Notes under the pieces: generated by a model
The model's database searches: none
Told to the model about the DNA's origin: nothing
The model's input: the letters and a program-made list of their open reading frames with translations, nothing else
Assembly (NCBI RefSeq): GCF_029784165.1
Contig: NC_073694.1
Span: 25,864,506 to 25,928,505, forward strand
Direction of reading: 5' to 3'
DNA from: Wyeomyia smithii
Taxonomy: Eukaryota; Arthropoda; Insecta; Diptera; Culicidae
DNA length: 64,000 nucleotides
Position numbers and translations under genes: made by a program
Shown: positions 22,890 through 34,359 of the stretch, piece by piece
Numbering within the stretch: position 1 is the first letter of the stretch
Layout: every line of letters starts with the position of its first letter

Positions 22890-24530
22890 GGAAAATGCGG
22901 CTTTTTGAGTCTTAAGGGTTTTTCGTATCAAAATGCTTCTATGTTTTATGTCTGACGTTTCGGCCTTTGGACTTGGCCTTTCTAAAGGGACATACATTTT
23001 TATTAAAACATTTTATATAAATAGTACTTTTTTTTCTCGAAAAATTTAACATTGTTTGTTCTCAAAAAACTTACATGAAGTTGTACCGTTTTCGCTCAGT
23101 GTACAAGGCTTTACGATAGGTTGTCGTAGCTATCAATAGGTTCTCCTTCAAAGTAGAAGCATTCCATGGAAAATAAATAAAAATAAATATTTTTTAGGGA
23201 TGTCCTTTCCGATTTCGCTGAAATTTGCACAGTTGTTCCCAGTTGATAAAGAGCTCATTCTACACTACCAGTTCTTCATGTATACTCACGACTGCTGTTT
23301 CAGAAGGGCCTATCAAAAATGTGACAGATGAATAAAATATTCTGTATCAGAAAAACGACTTGTTTGATTGAAATGGTGTCTTCAGCAAAGTTGTAGGTAA
23401 TACAATTTTGATTCTAAAAAAATATATACACCGTAAAAATATTTTTTTTTCTGGGCCAAACATTCCAAATTGTCACAAAATCTAAAATATCTTAAAAAGT
23501 ACTTTTTTTAAAAATCCAATTTTTTTACGCATTGAAGACGACAATAGGTACTACTATCTGCCAAAATTTAATGATGTTAAATGGAAAACAAAAAAGTTAT
23601 GAACGTTTGAATATTTTATCATTTTCACTCAGAACTTATTTTTGAGGATTTTTTCTGTTGTTGTTTTAAATTATCGCTAAGAGCATGATACAAATCCAAC
23701 GCGCTGTTTTTGTGGTATAATTAACTATTTCGATTATACCTGCCATGCTATCATACCTACCTATATTATTTCCCAGCCAAATAGTTACACGCAAAAGTTT
23801 AACTTATTACTTGGAGAGTAATCAAAAAATATTTTCATTCGTGTAACAACTGCGACGCTATTGGAGGTACAATAAAACGTATGGTTAGTATAGCAAGTTT
23901 GGCAAAATAACGTGAGCATGCCAAGGAGCTTTTTAGTTGGGCAAATACCCTAAAAGAACGAAAGTTAACCAAATAAGATTTTAGTTTCGTTTTAACTGAG
24001 GACTATGAAGCTATGGCCTCACAGCTTAATGAACTCTATAGAAGTGCAAAAGCAATTAAAGGGACTCAAAAATTTCATTCATTCATTCCTGTATCAGAAA
24101 ATAAAATTAAAGCAAAATTGTATTTAAACTGTGATGACGCTCAAATATTCGATATATAGTGAATCTACATAAAGAACTGATAGTATAGAATGACCTCTTT
24201 ATCAACTGGAAACAACTGTGCAAAGTTTCAGCGAAATCGCAAATGGTCGATCAGAATCGATTTGCGAAATAGCGTGAACTTGCTCAGTACCTATATTGAA
24301 ACGTTAGAGTTAGTTTAAGCTTTAGAACTACCTACAAACTTATAGAACATCAAAAAACACGATGCGTTAGTTTTTGAGAAAATAAAAGAGCTATTTATAT
24401 AAAATGTTTGAATAAATTGGTCAATCCCCTGAGGAAGACCAAGTCCAAAGGTCGAAACGTCGGACGTAAACATAGTAGCGTTTTGATACGAAACACCCTT
24501 AAGAATGAAAAAGTCGTACAGTAAGGTCGC
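22890..24530. mobile_element. foldback-type element with ~390-bp inverted arms, MITE-interrupted
   Basis: The left arm (22890-23290) and right arm (24140-24516) are inverted copies: GTATCAAAATGCTTCTATGT versus ACATAGTAGCGTTTTGATAC, TTTCGGCCTTTGGACTTGG versus CCAAGTCCAAAGGTCGAAA, and CAGTTGTTCCCAGTTGATAA versus TTATCAACTGGAAACAACTG. The spacer (23290-24140) is non-coding. Each arm contains GAAACGTCGGAC-type sequence also found at 9620 and 59120. The MITE at 24519 inserted at the outer edge of the right arm. Confidence 0.8.
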
Positions 24531-24857
24531 TTTCTACGTGTTTTTTTTTACGCGGGTTGCTTTCCTCCATTACTCAAAAACGGTACAAGATATCGACCTC
24601 ATTTCAATCACGTTTTCCGTTTTAGGTTACGAGTAACCATAAATCAGTTTTCAAAAAAATTCACAATTTTTGGTGTAAATACTCAAAATTCAAAATATTG
24701 AAATTTGGTCTCTAGATTGGCCATTAATCATATTCAAACGAGGTTTTAACGTTTTAGGACGGTTTTCTTTGTTATATTTGCAACGCAGAAAAGTCGTTTT
24801 TTACGCGGGGCCATACAATTTTGGAACGCATCCCCTGCGTAAAAAACGACCTTAGTG
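24519..24857. mobile_element. MITE nested in a foldback element (TA duplication)
   Basis: Ends are CAGTAAGGTCGCTTTCTACG and, reversed, CACTAAGGTCGTTTTTTACG, each bordered by TA (24517-24518 and 24858-24859). Across it the host repeat reads AAAAAGTCG-TA-TTTCCC, matching the uninterrupted homologue at about 59174-59210. Length is 339 bp, non-coding. Confidence 0.88.
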
Positions 24858-24869
24858 TATTTCCCATGG

Positions 24870-26420
24870 AATTTCATGTAACAGTCGTCTTTGAATTTGA
24901 AGTATTCTAGGATTTCTCTTAGATCTTAGAACTTCAGAATTCTATTATTATGGAATCTTAAAATTTGGGGTTTTTCAAGATTTAGTATCTATGATTTCTT
25001 TGTTTTAGAATTTTCTGCATTTTTGTACTTGAGGTCTTTAGGACCGTAGGAACTTTGGATCTCAACATTTATAAATCTTAAGATTCAAGGAATTTCAGTC
25101 AGCGGATTCTTCGGTTTTCAAAATATGAGAATCGTTCCATTATGGGAATATTAAATTTTCAGAATGTCATGAATTCTGGATCTGGGATTTGTGCATTCCG
25201 GAATTGAATGATTTTAGGTTTCCAGTATATCAGGATTGTGGGTTCTCGTGGTTTTAGTTGATTTTGATTGATTTAAAGGAGAATTAAGGGATTTTAGAAC
25301 TTTGGAATTTTGTGGAGCTCGAAGTTCTGAGATTTCTTATATAAGAATTCAAGGATTTAAGGTTCGTGGGATCTTCTCTGTATGTAGAACTTCAGGATTT
25401 TGGATTCAGGCTCAGAAAATTGGGAATGTTAGATTTTCAGTTTTAAGGATTACGGATTCTTATCTATTCAGAAATGCAATATTTAAGGATTTTGGATGTC
25501 TCAGAACTTTGAAATTTGTTTTTGGATTTAGAAATTCAGTATTTTAGGGTGTTTTTATTTTCTAAGATTTTTCATGCTCGTTGGATTTTGGGGTTGCAGG
25601 ATACTGGAAATTTGAGCAGATATTTGACTAGGAAACTTCCAGTTTACAAAATGATCTGAGGATGGTGCCATTCTGGGAATTTAACGTTGTCCAAATTTCA
25701 TAAGTTCAGGATCTCAGGATTTTATTGCCTTGTGGTTTCATAATTCTTGATTTGAAGATCTTAGGATTTTTTTAAATTGATGTCAAGGGTGGATGTTCTA
25801 ACAGTTTCGGATATTGCAATTTTGGTGCCTTAATTTTTTTATTCTGTTTAAAAAGCTTACAAACTAAAGGAACAAATTTATCACGATGACAACGTTGTAT
25901 ATTTTTGACATTACTTCTTCAGTGGATCTGTACTTCTCCCATGAGTAAATATTTTGACTATTTATAGGCAAATTTATTTCTCATTAATTCGTTACAGTTT
26001 TCTAATTCATTTTTTTATTAGATTAGGATTTCTTAAATTTGAAAAAAATTAAAAAGAATCTCTCATTTTTGGATTTTCTAATTTAAGGATTTTATCATCC
26101 TCGAGCTTGTTGATATATCATCCTCGAATTGTTGATTTTCTCAGGATTTTAGCGTACCAGAATTTTAGGATTTTAGGTTTTTGGGATCTCAGGATTTTGG
26201 GATTTATTTTATGTAAGAAATTTAGAATTTTAGGTTCTTGGTATCTTTTCAGTGTTTTAGAATCTAAGCGTTTTTACATTGCCGGATTTGTTCTCGGTTT
26301 AGGAATTCAGTATGTTAAGGTTTTTTTGAATTATTATACTTAAGGTTCCAATGATCCTTGGATTCTGGGATCTCTGGTTATTTAAGATCTCAACATTTAA
26401 CGATTGAAAGATTATATACA
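24870..26420 (+). repeat. degenerate GATTTTAGGATTT-type periodic sequence
   Basis: Dense runs of GGATTTTAGAACTTTGGAAT-like words (for example 25280-25320, 26160-26210) at about 12-30 base spacing, all with the same strand polarity. Open frames here come from the low-complexity composition and show no motif. Confidence 0.72.
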
Positions 26421-26461
26421 CAACGACACGCCCACCAGAAGTATGACTCTCAGTAGTCCCG

Positions 26462-26500
26462 TATAAAAGCTAGCATGTAGAATTGTAATCTTCATTGTCT
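26462..26500 (+). promoter_or_regulatory. TATA box and initiator-like site
   Basis: TATAAAA at 26462-26468, with an initiator-like TTCATTGTC about 25-30 bases downstream (26491-26499). It precedes the ATG at 26547, which has a strong insect Kozak context (ATCAAAATG). Promoter activity is inferred. Confidence 0.4.
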
Positions 26501-26546
26501 ATCCGATCACTGTTGTAAGAGGATGATTTACCGGAAATTCATCAAA

Positions 26547-26769
26547 ATGACATTTTGCCTTCCTCTTCTTTGTGCGATCGTACTACCGACCGTATGCTAG
26601 TGTTTTCGAACTAGTAATGAAGTTAAAATTTTTCTTTGCTCCCTCATCACATCAGGTTTTGAAAAGAAACTTTCAGAGTAGGAAGTGCCTCGTAGACGAC
26701 AGAATGAGGAAAAGAAAACGAAATATTTGTTTTCCGTATTCATTAGTTGTGCTGACCGCAATCGAGTAA
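26547..26769 (+). CDS. possible two-exon small basic peptide gene
   Basis: The candidate reads exon 1 at 26547-26591 (ATG ACA TTT TGC...), a 64-nt intron at 26592-26655 (GTATGC ... CATCACATCAG) and exon 2 at 26656-26769 ending in TAA. The joined product has 52 residues: a short hydrophobic start (MTFCLPLLCAIVLPT) that could be a weak signal peptide, a lysine/arginine-rich middle containing RMRKRKRN with two cysteines in exon 2, and a hydrophobic tail. The intron length and phase-0 splice sites are typical for insects, and TATA, initiator and Kozak are all well placed. I recognise no family, no polyA signal is obvious nearby, and unspliced reading hits a stop at the end of exon 1. It could equally be a chance combination or the remnant of a secreted-protein gene. 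Confidence 0.33.
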
Positions 26770-26779
26770 TACACTCTAA

Positions 26780-29235
26780 GAAGAAAACTTTAAGATGAAA
26801 CTTCAACTACTTCACAATGAAATGATTTTGGGGCGCTGAAAAGCTAATTTCTTTTTATAGGAAATTGCCATTGAACGTATGGTTCATAGGACTAGCAGAT
26901 GGCGTAGGCTTAGGCAATTTCCAATTTTACATTTTTGACAATGTCTTTGATATTTTTTCGTTTTTGGCGCTCTTATTTGTATTAATTTGGTATCATATTT
27001 GACGTCTTAAACTTCAATTTTTCTCATACTCGGGATATTGTTTTGCTTATTCTTATTTCGTTTCAATTTTTGCCAAACATTAGACTAGAAAACAACAGAT
27101 TGATCAGACTGGACTAGTAATATTAATATTAGAAATTTTGTATTTAAAAAAATTGCGTCTCAGGTCTCTAGATTTAAAAACTGCCCAAAACTTGACCACG
27201 TAGTGTCGGTACGACCCCTGAACATTACAAATCTATCCAACAACAGCATAAGGATCCCACATAAGAACACCGAAATTTTCCACCCAGCCAGAAACACGGA
27301 ACAACCGAAACCCGGTTTTGCTTTCGAAGCATGTCCGTGAAATGTATAACATAAGCAAATTATTTGCACATTTCCCAGACCGTGAAATGGCCCGTACAAA
27401 AGTACAATTCTAAGAACCGGCACGGGGCATCACAGCACAGCCAGCCGCTGTCGTCGTAGTCGTTCTAACCGCAAAAATATAAACCGTATGATGATGATGA
27501 TGATCGGGTTTTTCGGGATTGTGGATTGGGTTTGCGGTGGGTTTTCTTCCCACCACCGGAACGAGCGGGGTGGAAGGAAGGAAACAAGTTATGAGTGGAG
27601 TGTGTCTTTTGTTGTTGTCAAGTGAATTGAAGGCGACTTTTTTTTTAAGACATACATTCAACCGAATGATTGGTACCGTGCAAGGAGGGTGTTTTTTCTG
27701 TTGTTGGCTGCGAAAATCCAACAATCGGTGGGTGGGACGGGATGGAAATGTTTATGGATTTGCTCGCCCATGCGCGGTGTTCGACGTTTGTTCGAGATGA
27801 AATTGGAATTACGATCGAAAGATTGCGTTTTGTGTCACGATAGAGGAAGTATTTTCACATAACAAAGGGAAACCCTAAAAAAACGTTCGACGATATTATT
27901 CAGGCTCGAATTTAGTGGGGCATGCATCGTTGAATTGGGAATATGCGATTCTCCTTTTTCGCTCAATCGTTGATGGCAGAACAGGTCCACTGGATCCGTT
28001 GCTTTTCGAATTTTATGCTTTTCCTGCTATGAATGATTACTGCCTTTTTCAGGTTTTAAGCCTTTCCTTCGGGGGCTGTTTCCAGTTTCTTTCCGCTTTT
28101 AGTTTCTCGTGTGTCTTTTCTTACCAACTACCATCGGCAAAACGTAAACTTGCCCCCTCCTTCCAACACTCGGAACAAATTGTTCCATGCCTGGCATGTC
28201 CATTCGGGGGGTGAGCAAACTTCTAAGCAAGCCCTCTCGAAAAACATGATCCTGCTGTCAAATAGTGCTTCCCTAACAAGTGGTCGGTTATTAATGACTG
28301 ACATCGTTAATCACTGTGTAACTTCGCTCCCCCGTCCGACACCGAAAGATGACTTCTGGAAGTGTGGACCACTTTAATCCCTTCATTTTGCCCCTATTGA
28401 TGGGTGTGGGAAGCCTGGATGTGGGATAAAATTGAAATGTAACTTTAACCTAACTTGGCCAATAAATTTCCATTACACACTCGTTCGGGCCAACAGCTTG
28501 GGCTACGAAGTCTGTTCTAGCCATTTTCCCGACACTATCGGGTGCGATATGGCTGCAGCCTGGATGCTGTGGTGGCACACTGGCTTTCGACGATGTACAA
28601 GTTATGTGTGTTCCGGGTTTCGCGCAGTTCTTCTGAAAAAGGTCGTAAAGTATTTACGTAATGTAGGAATTTATCGCGCGCCCCCGCCCGTTCGCTGTAG
28701 CCCGTTCGGGTTCGAAGAATGTAGCTGCATTTTCCGAACTTGGTACTACTAGCAAAAATGTTACGCTGCACATGGTATAGTTTGCCAGCTTTTTTTATTA
28801 TCATTATTATTTTCTTCATTATCTCTAAGCTATGTGGGGGAAAAACATTCCACTTATGGGGGTTTTGATGTCATTAAAAAGCATCATAATCGCTGATGTA
28901 TGTCAAACGACGACCACACACAGCGCAGAGCAAGACAGGGTAGCTGCTAGCACACATAAACAGGACACAGGAAAAGTACTTTATGGCCATTAGCCTGCAA
29001 CTTGTGGGAAATTTACGATCCGTCGAACAAAGCCATGGTTTGATGTCATGGTTTCCGCGTTCGTCTCGCTGTGTCCGTTGGTGGAGGCGCAATTTCACCC
29101 GTGTGCCAGTGTTACAATGAATCACATCACTAATGGGTGGAATCGTGCTTGAATTTTCATTCACTAAAGTATGGCAGCTGATTTACTATTAAAACGTTCG
29201 GGACTAAAACTTAAATTCGGTTTGGAAAAAAAGTT
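26780..29235. other. non-repetitive island, no exon supported
   Basis: Mostly balanced sequence (27.2-29.2 kb) with several 90-105-codon open frames on both strands that overlap each other and lack motifs. It may contain conserved non-coding sequence. Confidence 0.5.
27488..27504. repeat. (ATG)n microsatellite
   Basis: Six ATG/GAT units in a non-repetitive island. Confidence 0.85.
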
Positions 29236-29238
29236 TGG

Positions 29239-29394
29239 GGCCATCCACATTCCACGTTGACAGGGAAGTTGGGAGGGGGATTGTGGAATGTCCATACAAA
29301 ATGTTTAGAATTTATATGGGCAGTTGTTCACGGAGGAGAGGGGGGAGGGTGGTCAAAATCGTTTAAAATCTGTCCACGTGGAATGTGGATGACT
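29239..29394. mobile_element. short MITE with CATCCACATTCCACGT ends
   Basis: Inverted ends CCATCCACATTCCACGTTGACAG (left, written here in part) and CTGTCCACGTGGAATGTGGATG (right, in part) enclose about 155 bp of G-rich sequence. A TTT on either side may be the target duplication. It lies alone within an otherwise non-repetitive island. Confidence 0.75.
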
Positions 29395-29399
29395 TCTTT

Positions 29400-31740
29400 G
29401 GCATTGAATTGAATTTTTGAAATGCAGTTGGGGATTTATCATTTCAATCTGATTAAGAGTTTAACAGCCTCAATTAATTAAAAAAGTTTTCTGCGTTCGA
29501 TTCCTAATCCTTAACGCCAAATTTCAAATCAACAGTTGAGAAATCCGAATCTCAGGATTTTTTTTCAATTAGTTTTCCCATCCCAAATTTCTTTATTCTA
29601 AATTTCGTTCTTATTTTTCGCTTGGACAGAATGACGATGTAATAATGGAAATATATTGCTCATTTTCTACATTTTTGAAAAACATCTCCCAACAGCCACT
29701 AACTCGAAGCCCTGATAGTGACTAGAACTTTCTACGATTTTACTTGGAAATGCCAAAGTATTTCCCGGCAAAATTCCCTTAGCTTCAGTCGATAGCACTA
29801 GCTTAGTGTCAAGGACTTTTCCTCGGCCATTTGTTTATCTAGCCTTTTGCCCGTTAGTTTTTTCTTTCCAGTGAAAAGTACAGGTTTGCATTCTCGTAGA
29901 AATTGTTGTTGACCTTTTCCACTACCGATAGGCACTTTGTTGTCACACAGCGGGGGTTGTTTCGTTTTTCATTCCTTCCAAGTGAAGAAAATCGATTCTG
30001 TGAATTTTAACCTCTTAGATGGAAGCACTTTACACGTTCGGCTATAACCTTGTCTAATCATAGCTTGGTGATAATGCGTTTGCCAGAAAGGTTAGCTTAA
30101 TACATAATAAATAACTCCAAAGTATTGTTATCGCAAGGAATGTCCCACATTTTACACCCCTTTTCGGCCATTTTACGATAGCATATTCCCCGGAAAATGA
30201 CCAAGCAAAGGTAAATTCTCACCGGTGGCTGGTGTTTGGTGCACATTTTGGCGAAGAATCGTACCGCAACTACAACAAAAAAAAAAAAAAAACAGGTGAC
30301 AACCAAAGAACCGTCGGACCGCAGAACCAAGCAGCAGCGGCAGCTAGCCGACGACGACGCTTGTTGAAGTTGATTGTTTGCCCCATAAATTGTGAATATT
30401 TGCACAATGCTCTCCGGTGTTCGTTTTAACGACGGTACACTTGGCCACTCCTACCAGCTACCGGAGCTAGAAAACGGCGGACGAAACGACCTGGGCAAAT
30501 GGGGTAAATCTCGCACCCGTAGTTGGTGGCCAGCCCAAGCCACACGGTACCGAAGTGGATGCGAAGGTTTAGCATCCTACCTCGATTGGAAAATAAAGCC
30601 AACATCCATTTGCCGGGAGTATCAGTGGGGAAATATTCTGGAACCCAAACGCGTCTCTCTCTTTCTGTCTCTCTCGGTCCCATCATTACGTTTATGATGA
30701 CGAAACTCATTTTCCGTACGGGGCGTCTCGAGTGCGCCAAGTGAATGTCAAAGAGAACTTAGACCGATCGTTCGTTCCAATGCAAAGGGGGGAGGTGTAG
30801 CATGACTCTGAATAATTCAGCAGTTCGCAAATTTTATGCAATTTTTCAAACAGTGCACTGCAGGTTGAAATGTTCTAAGATGTGATCCCACTTGGCTTTT
30901 TGATAACTATGAACAAACATCAACAGTGGAGTTATTTCACACTGCTGATTGCTTTGTTTTGTTGAAACAGTTGATTAAATTCCACATTTTTGAAATCGTT
31001 TACTCACCAAACCGATTAGCAATCAGAAAATCATCAACGACAAGCGGATTGTTGAACTCGTTCGTAACGTGCCGTAGAGGAAAACCAATCGATTTTCTGT
31101 TGTTTCTGTTTTTTTTTTCCTTCGGGCGAAACTCTGTACACCAACCAAGATGAGCCAGGACGTCGAATGACGCGATAGAAAGTTAACGTATTTACAAGAC
31201 AAAACCCACTGAAGAAAGCTAACCTCGGACGCAAGAGCAAACATTCACTTTTCCCTCGAAGGACATAAATCTACGACGACGCAGTGAGAAGGAGAATTTC
31301 TGTTGAAATCTTCACTTTTTTCGGGTGACGAAAGCGAATGAAAAAAAATAGAGATCACGGTCACAGATTTATCATTCGCACCATGGGAGTTGGTATCGCG
31401 CTTCAGAAGCCAGGATTCGGATTGGGATTTTCTTAAGCAGACAGGAAGATTGATTGATGACACGTTTGGTTTGGTGGTTGGGTGCGAGTTGGCGGGAAGG
31501 CGGTTGGCGATGATGACAATAAAATTACGAGGGTCGAAATCGCACCGGCATTCATCCTCGCTCCACCGATCCAGTGGGATTAGGCTGATAAAACAGTTCG
31601 TTGCTGTCAGGATAGTGACAAGAGAGAGCGAGGGAAAAGTAGCGGGATTAGTAGCTATAGCTGTAATTTAGCTACATCGGAGCCAACTCCGATTTTATAA
31701 ATAAAAGTTAATCGCTAGTAGTCAGATTATGTGTTTTACT
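29400..31740. other. non-repetitive island, no exon supported
   Basis: Includes an A run at 30278-30293 and the G-rich motif at 30785-30799. An ATG at 30405 opens MLSGVRFNDGTLGHSYQLPE with a donor-like GGGTAAATC at 30502, but no matching exon or family was recognised. Confidence 0.5.
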
Positions 31741-31744
31741 CCAT

Positions 31745-33890
31745 TTCACCTCCGTGTATGCTTTCTTTTTAACATTTTGTTAATCTTTTTTATCAACCTG
31801 ATTTTAGCAGATTTTTTTCAGAATATTTGATATTACTTAATAATAAAAATAACATATTTGGATATTCGGTTTAATTTTTAATTTGGAATAGAGACTGTAT
31901 GAACAATCTTGAACCAAGGATTAAGGTGTTTCAAGGTGAAATTTTGATTTTCGTCTGTTTTGGTTTCTGTTTGGGCACCATTAGATTTATTGATGGTTTT
32001 ATAAACATTAAACTGGTAGTAGATTTCAATGCCCATTCAACAAAAAATACTAATCTCCATCATTTTACCAAATCCAAAGTCTCGCCAGATTCACCGGAAA
32101 ATATTTTTCGGTCATCATAAAATCGAAACAGCCCTGTACTACAATCTGAATCCCAAATCCTACGAATTGAAAAAGTGCAAATCCATAATCTATCAATAAT
32201 TAGTTCAAATTGGTATACATCCAGAGGAATTACTCCGTTTCACATTCCAAAAATTGATTTCTTATACAGTAATTCGAAATTACTAAAATCTAGATTCCAT
32301 TTCTAATATTCTTTAAGAGATTAACACGTAAATCGCAAATGCACAATCTCGAATCAACAATCAAGAGAAAATCGCCGGAAACACATAGAGATAACAGGAA
32401 CGTAAATAAAAAACGCAAGGAGCGAGAAGAAGTGACTTAAAAATCTGAAGGATGAGAATGAGGATGAGGATGAAAATTATAAAAGTCTGTGATTTGGAAT
32501 GTGGAATTTATAATTAAAATTTATATAATTTTGAAATTTTTTGATCAACAAATTCCTTGTTTGAAGTTTCTTATTTTCGAACTTTTTCCTTAAAATCATT
32601 ATTGAACAAAACTTTGGAATTTGGAGTTGAAGACAAAAATCCAAAAAAAATCAGGATTTCAGATTAAAAAACAAAATAATTTGGAATATGTTTTTTTAAA
32701 TAGGTTATTGAACGTCATCGACATGTTTTTGCCTCAGACTGCTGCAGAAAACCTGCTGAAGAAAGCACTACCGAAGACTTTCGATACCCTAATTGAAGGA
32801 ATCATTCGTGTGCATTCCTGTATAAAAATTGAGATTCCTAAAAAATCAAGTTTTCTATTCTAGATGTGGTGAATCAGTACTATGATTCGACAATTCCTCA
32901 AACAGTACTCTTCAAAAACTGCATTTGGAGTTTTAGAATTATCGGAGCCTTGAGACTTGACCTTCGGTTCTCATTTAATTATTAATTAAGTTAATAAGTA
33001 TCTATGACGACTTATCAAAGACTTTTTTCTCATGTCTAAGCTTGCCTTTGATTAAATGCAATAGATAATTTCACTTCAAAAATAAAAAGAAAAATAACTT
33101 CCGACTGATGAGGACACTTTCTCAAAGAATATCATCAAAAGCACAAAAAATACAAATATTTTTGTGAGTTTTAATTTCCAGCACTGAATCAAAAGTAGGA
33201 ATTAAAACGTGGAATTTTGTACTCGATACGAGAGTTTGATACAATTTCATCATGAAGAAATAATTCTAATATTATAATTAATTATTAATATCGTGAATCG
33301 AAATAACTCTAAATCTTGGACTTGAAATCAAACCGGTGAACTTAGAAACTTCTAATTATTGGGGTTTGAGATTTGATTACGATATAGCTCGAGAAACAGA
33401 GAGAAAATTTTGATTTAGTCAGTTTGGAATCACTAATACGGTGTATAAAGTTGGTATTTGTCGAGTTTGGGATTGGAAAGCTGAAACTAATTTTAAATTT
33501 AGATTGCGAAAGTTATCACCATTCAAGTCGCACTTATAATGCAATAAGATGAATTCCTAAATTCCAAATCCAATCCTATCAAAATAGCTCTTTGAATTCC
33601 AATTTAAGGTCGATTCTTATTTGAATAAATTATGAAACCATAAAACAGATCAATACTAATCCTGATTCCCATTCCGACCCAAATCGAATTTTCAAATGAA
33701 CCCTAAATCCGATCCTGGATTCAACCTCAAGTTATGAACTCTATGCCAAATAACATCCCAAATATAATCTTTTAATCCATGCCAAACTAAAATCAGGTTA
33801 TAAATCCAAGTGCAAATTTATTCCTCAATAAAGTTCAAAACGAATCACAAACGAAGTCAGCTCCTTATCCAATACAATTCAATTTTTTAA
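31745..33890. other. AT-rich degenerate repeat sequence
   Basis: Loosely repeated CCAAATCCAATCC/AAATCCGATCCTGGATTC words (33550-33880) resemble 62290-62480. 32700-32860 is a diverged copy of the hairpin arm at 38.2 kb. GAATGAGGATGAGGATGA lies near 32456. No gene. Confidence 0.55.
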
Positions 33891-33979
33891 ATATTTTGTA
33901 TTGTGCCGTGTCAATTTATTGTTGTAAACAAAAAATATTTTTTTTAATAGGTGTGTTGCTAAGTTCTTGGTGTTTTTTT

Positions 33980-33995
33980 GACGTGGGACTACGTC
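33980..33995. repeat. GACGTGGGACTACGTC near-palindrome
   Basis: A variant of the GACGTAGAACTACGTC motif with a conserved 3' flank. A matching reversed half-motif TAGTCCCACGTC lies at 36908-36919, so the 2.9 kb between may be one unit containing later insertions. Confidence 0.7.
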
Positions 33996-34359
33996 TTTGT
34001 TTACTATACTGGGATGCATTCTGTAAAATTGGAAATGAAACTGGCAAATGTTGCGTCAGATTTCAAACTTTAATAACAGCATAACCACTTGATGGATTAC
34101 AATAACCAATATGTTGTTGGATAGATAAAAAGTATAACAATTTTGTAATATGCTAGTTATCACACAAATTTCATTTCTAAGCAATAAAATTGATAAAAAG
34201 TTTCAATGACAAATTTACGCGAATAATGAACCAATTACATGCGAGCATTCCTAGCACAGACGACGTGAATGGACACCATTCGTTTCCTGTGATATTCTCT
34301 ATATCAATATCGAATATAAATTGACAGAGTCTCGCCGTCCAATAGGTCAATTTGTTTTT

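Noticed and set aside
26597..26806. 69-codon minus-strand frame starting MKFHLKVFF
   Set aside because: Signal-like start but opposite to the better-supported + strand TATA/Kozak/intron model; no promoter on its side.
28432..28752. 106-codon + strand frame
   Set aside because: Composition not protein-like (scattered Cys/Trp, no domain), with an overlapping minus frame.
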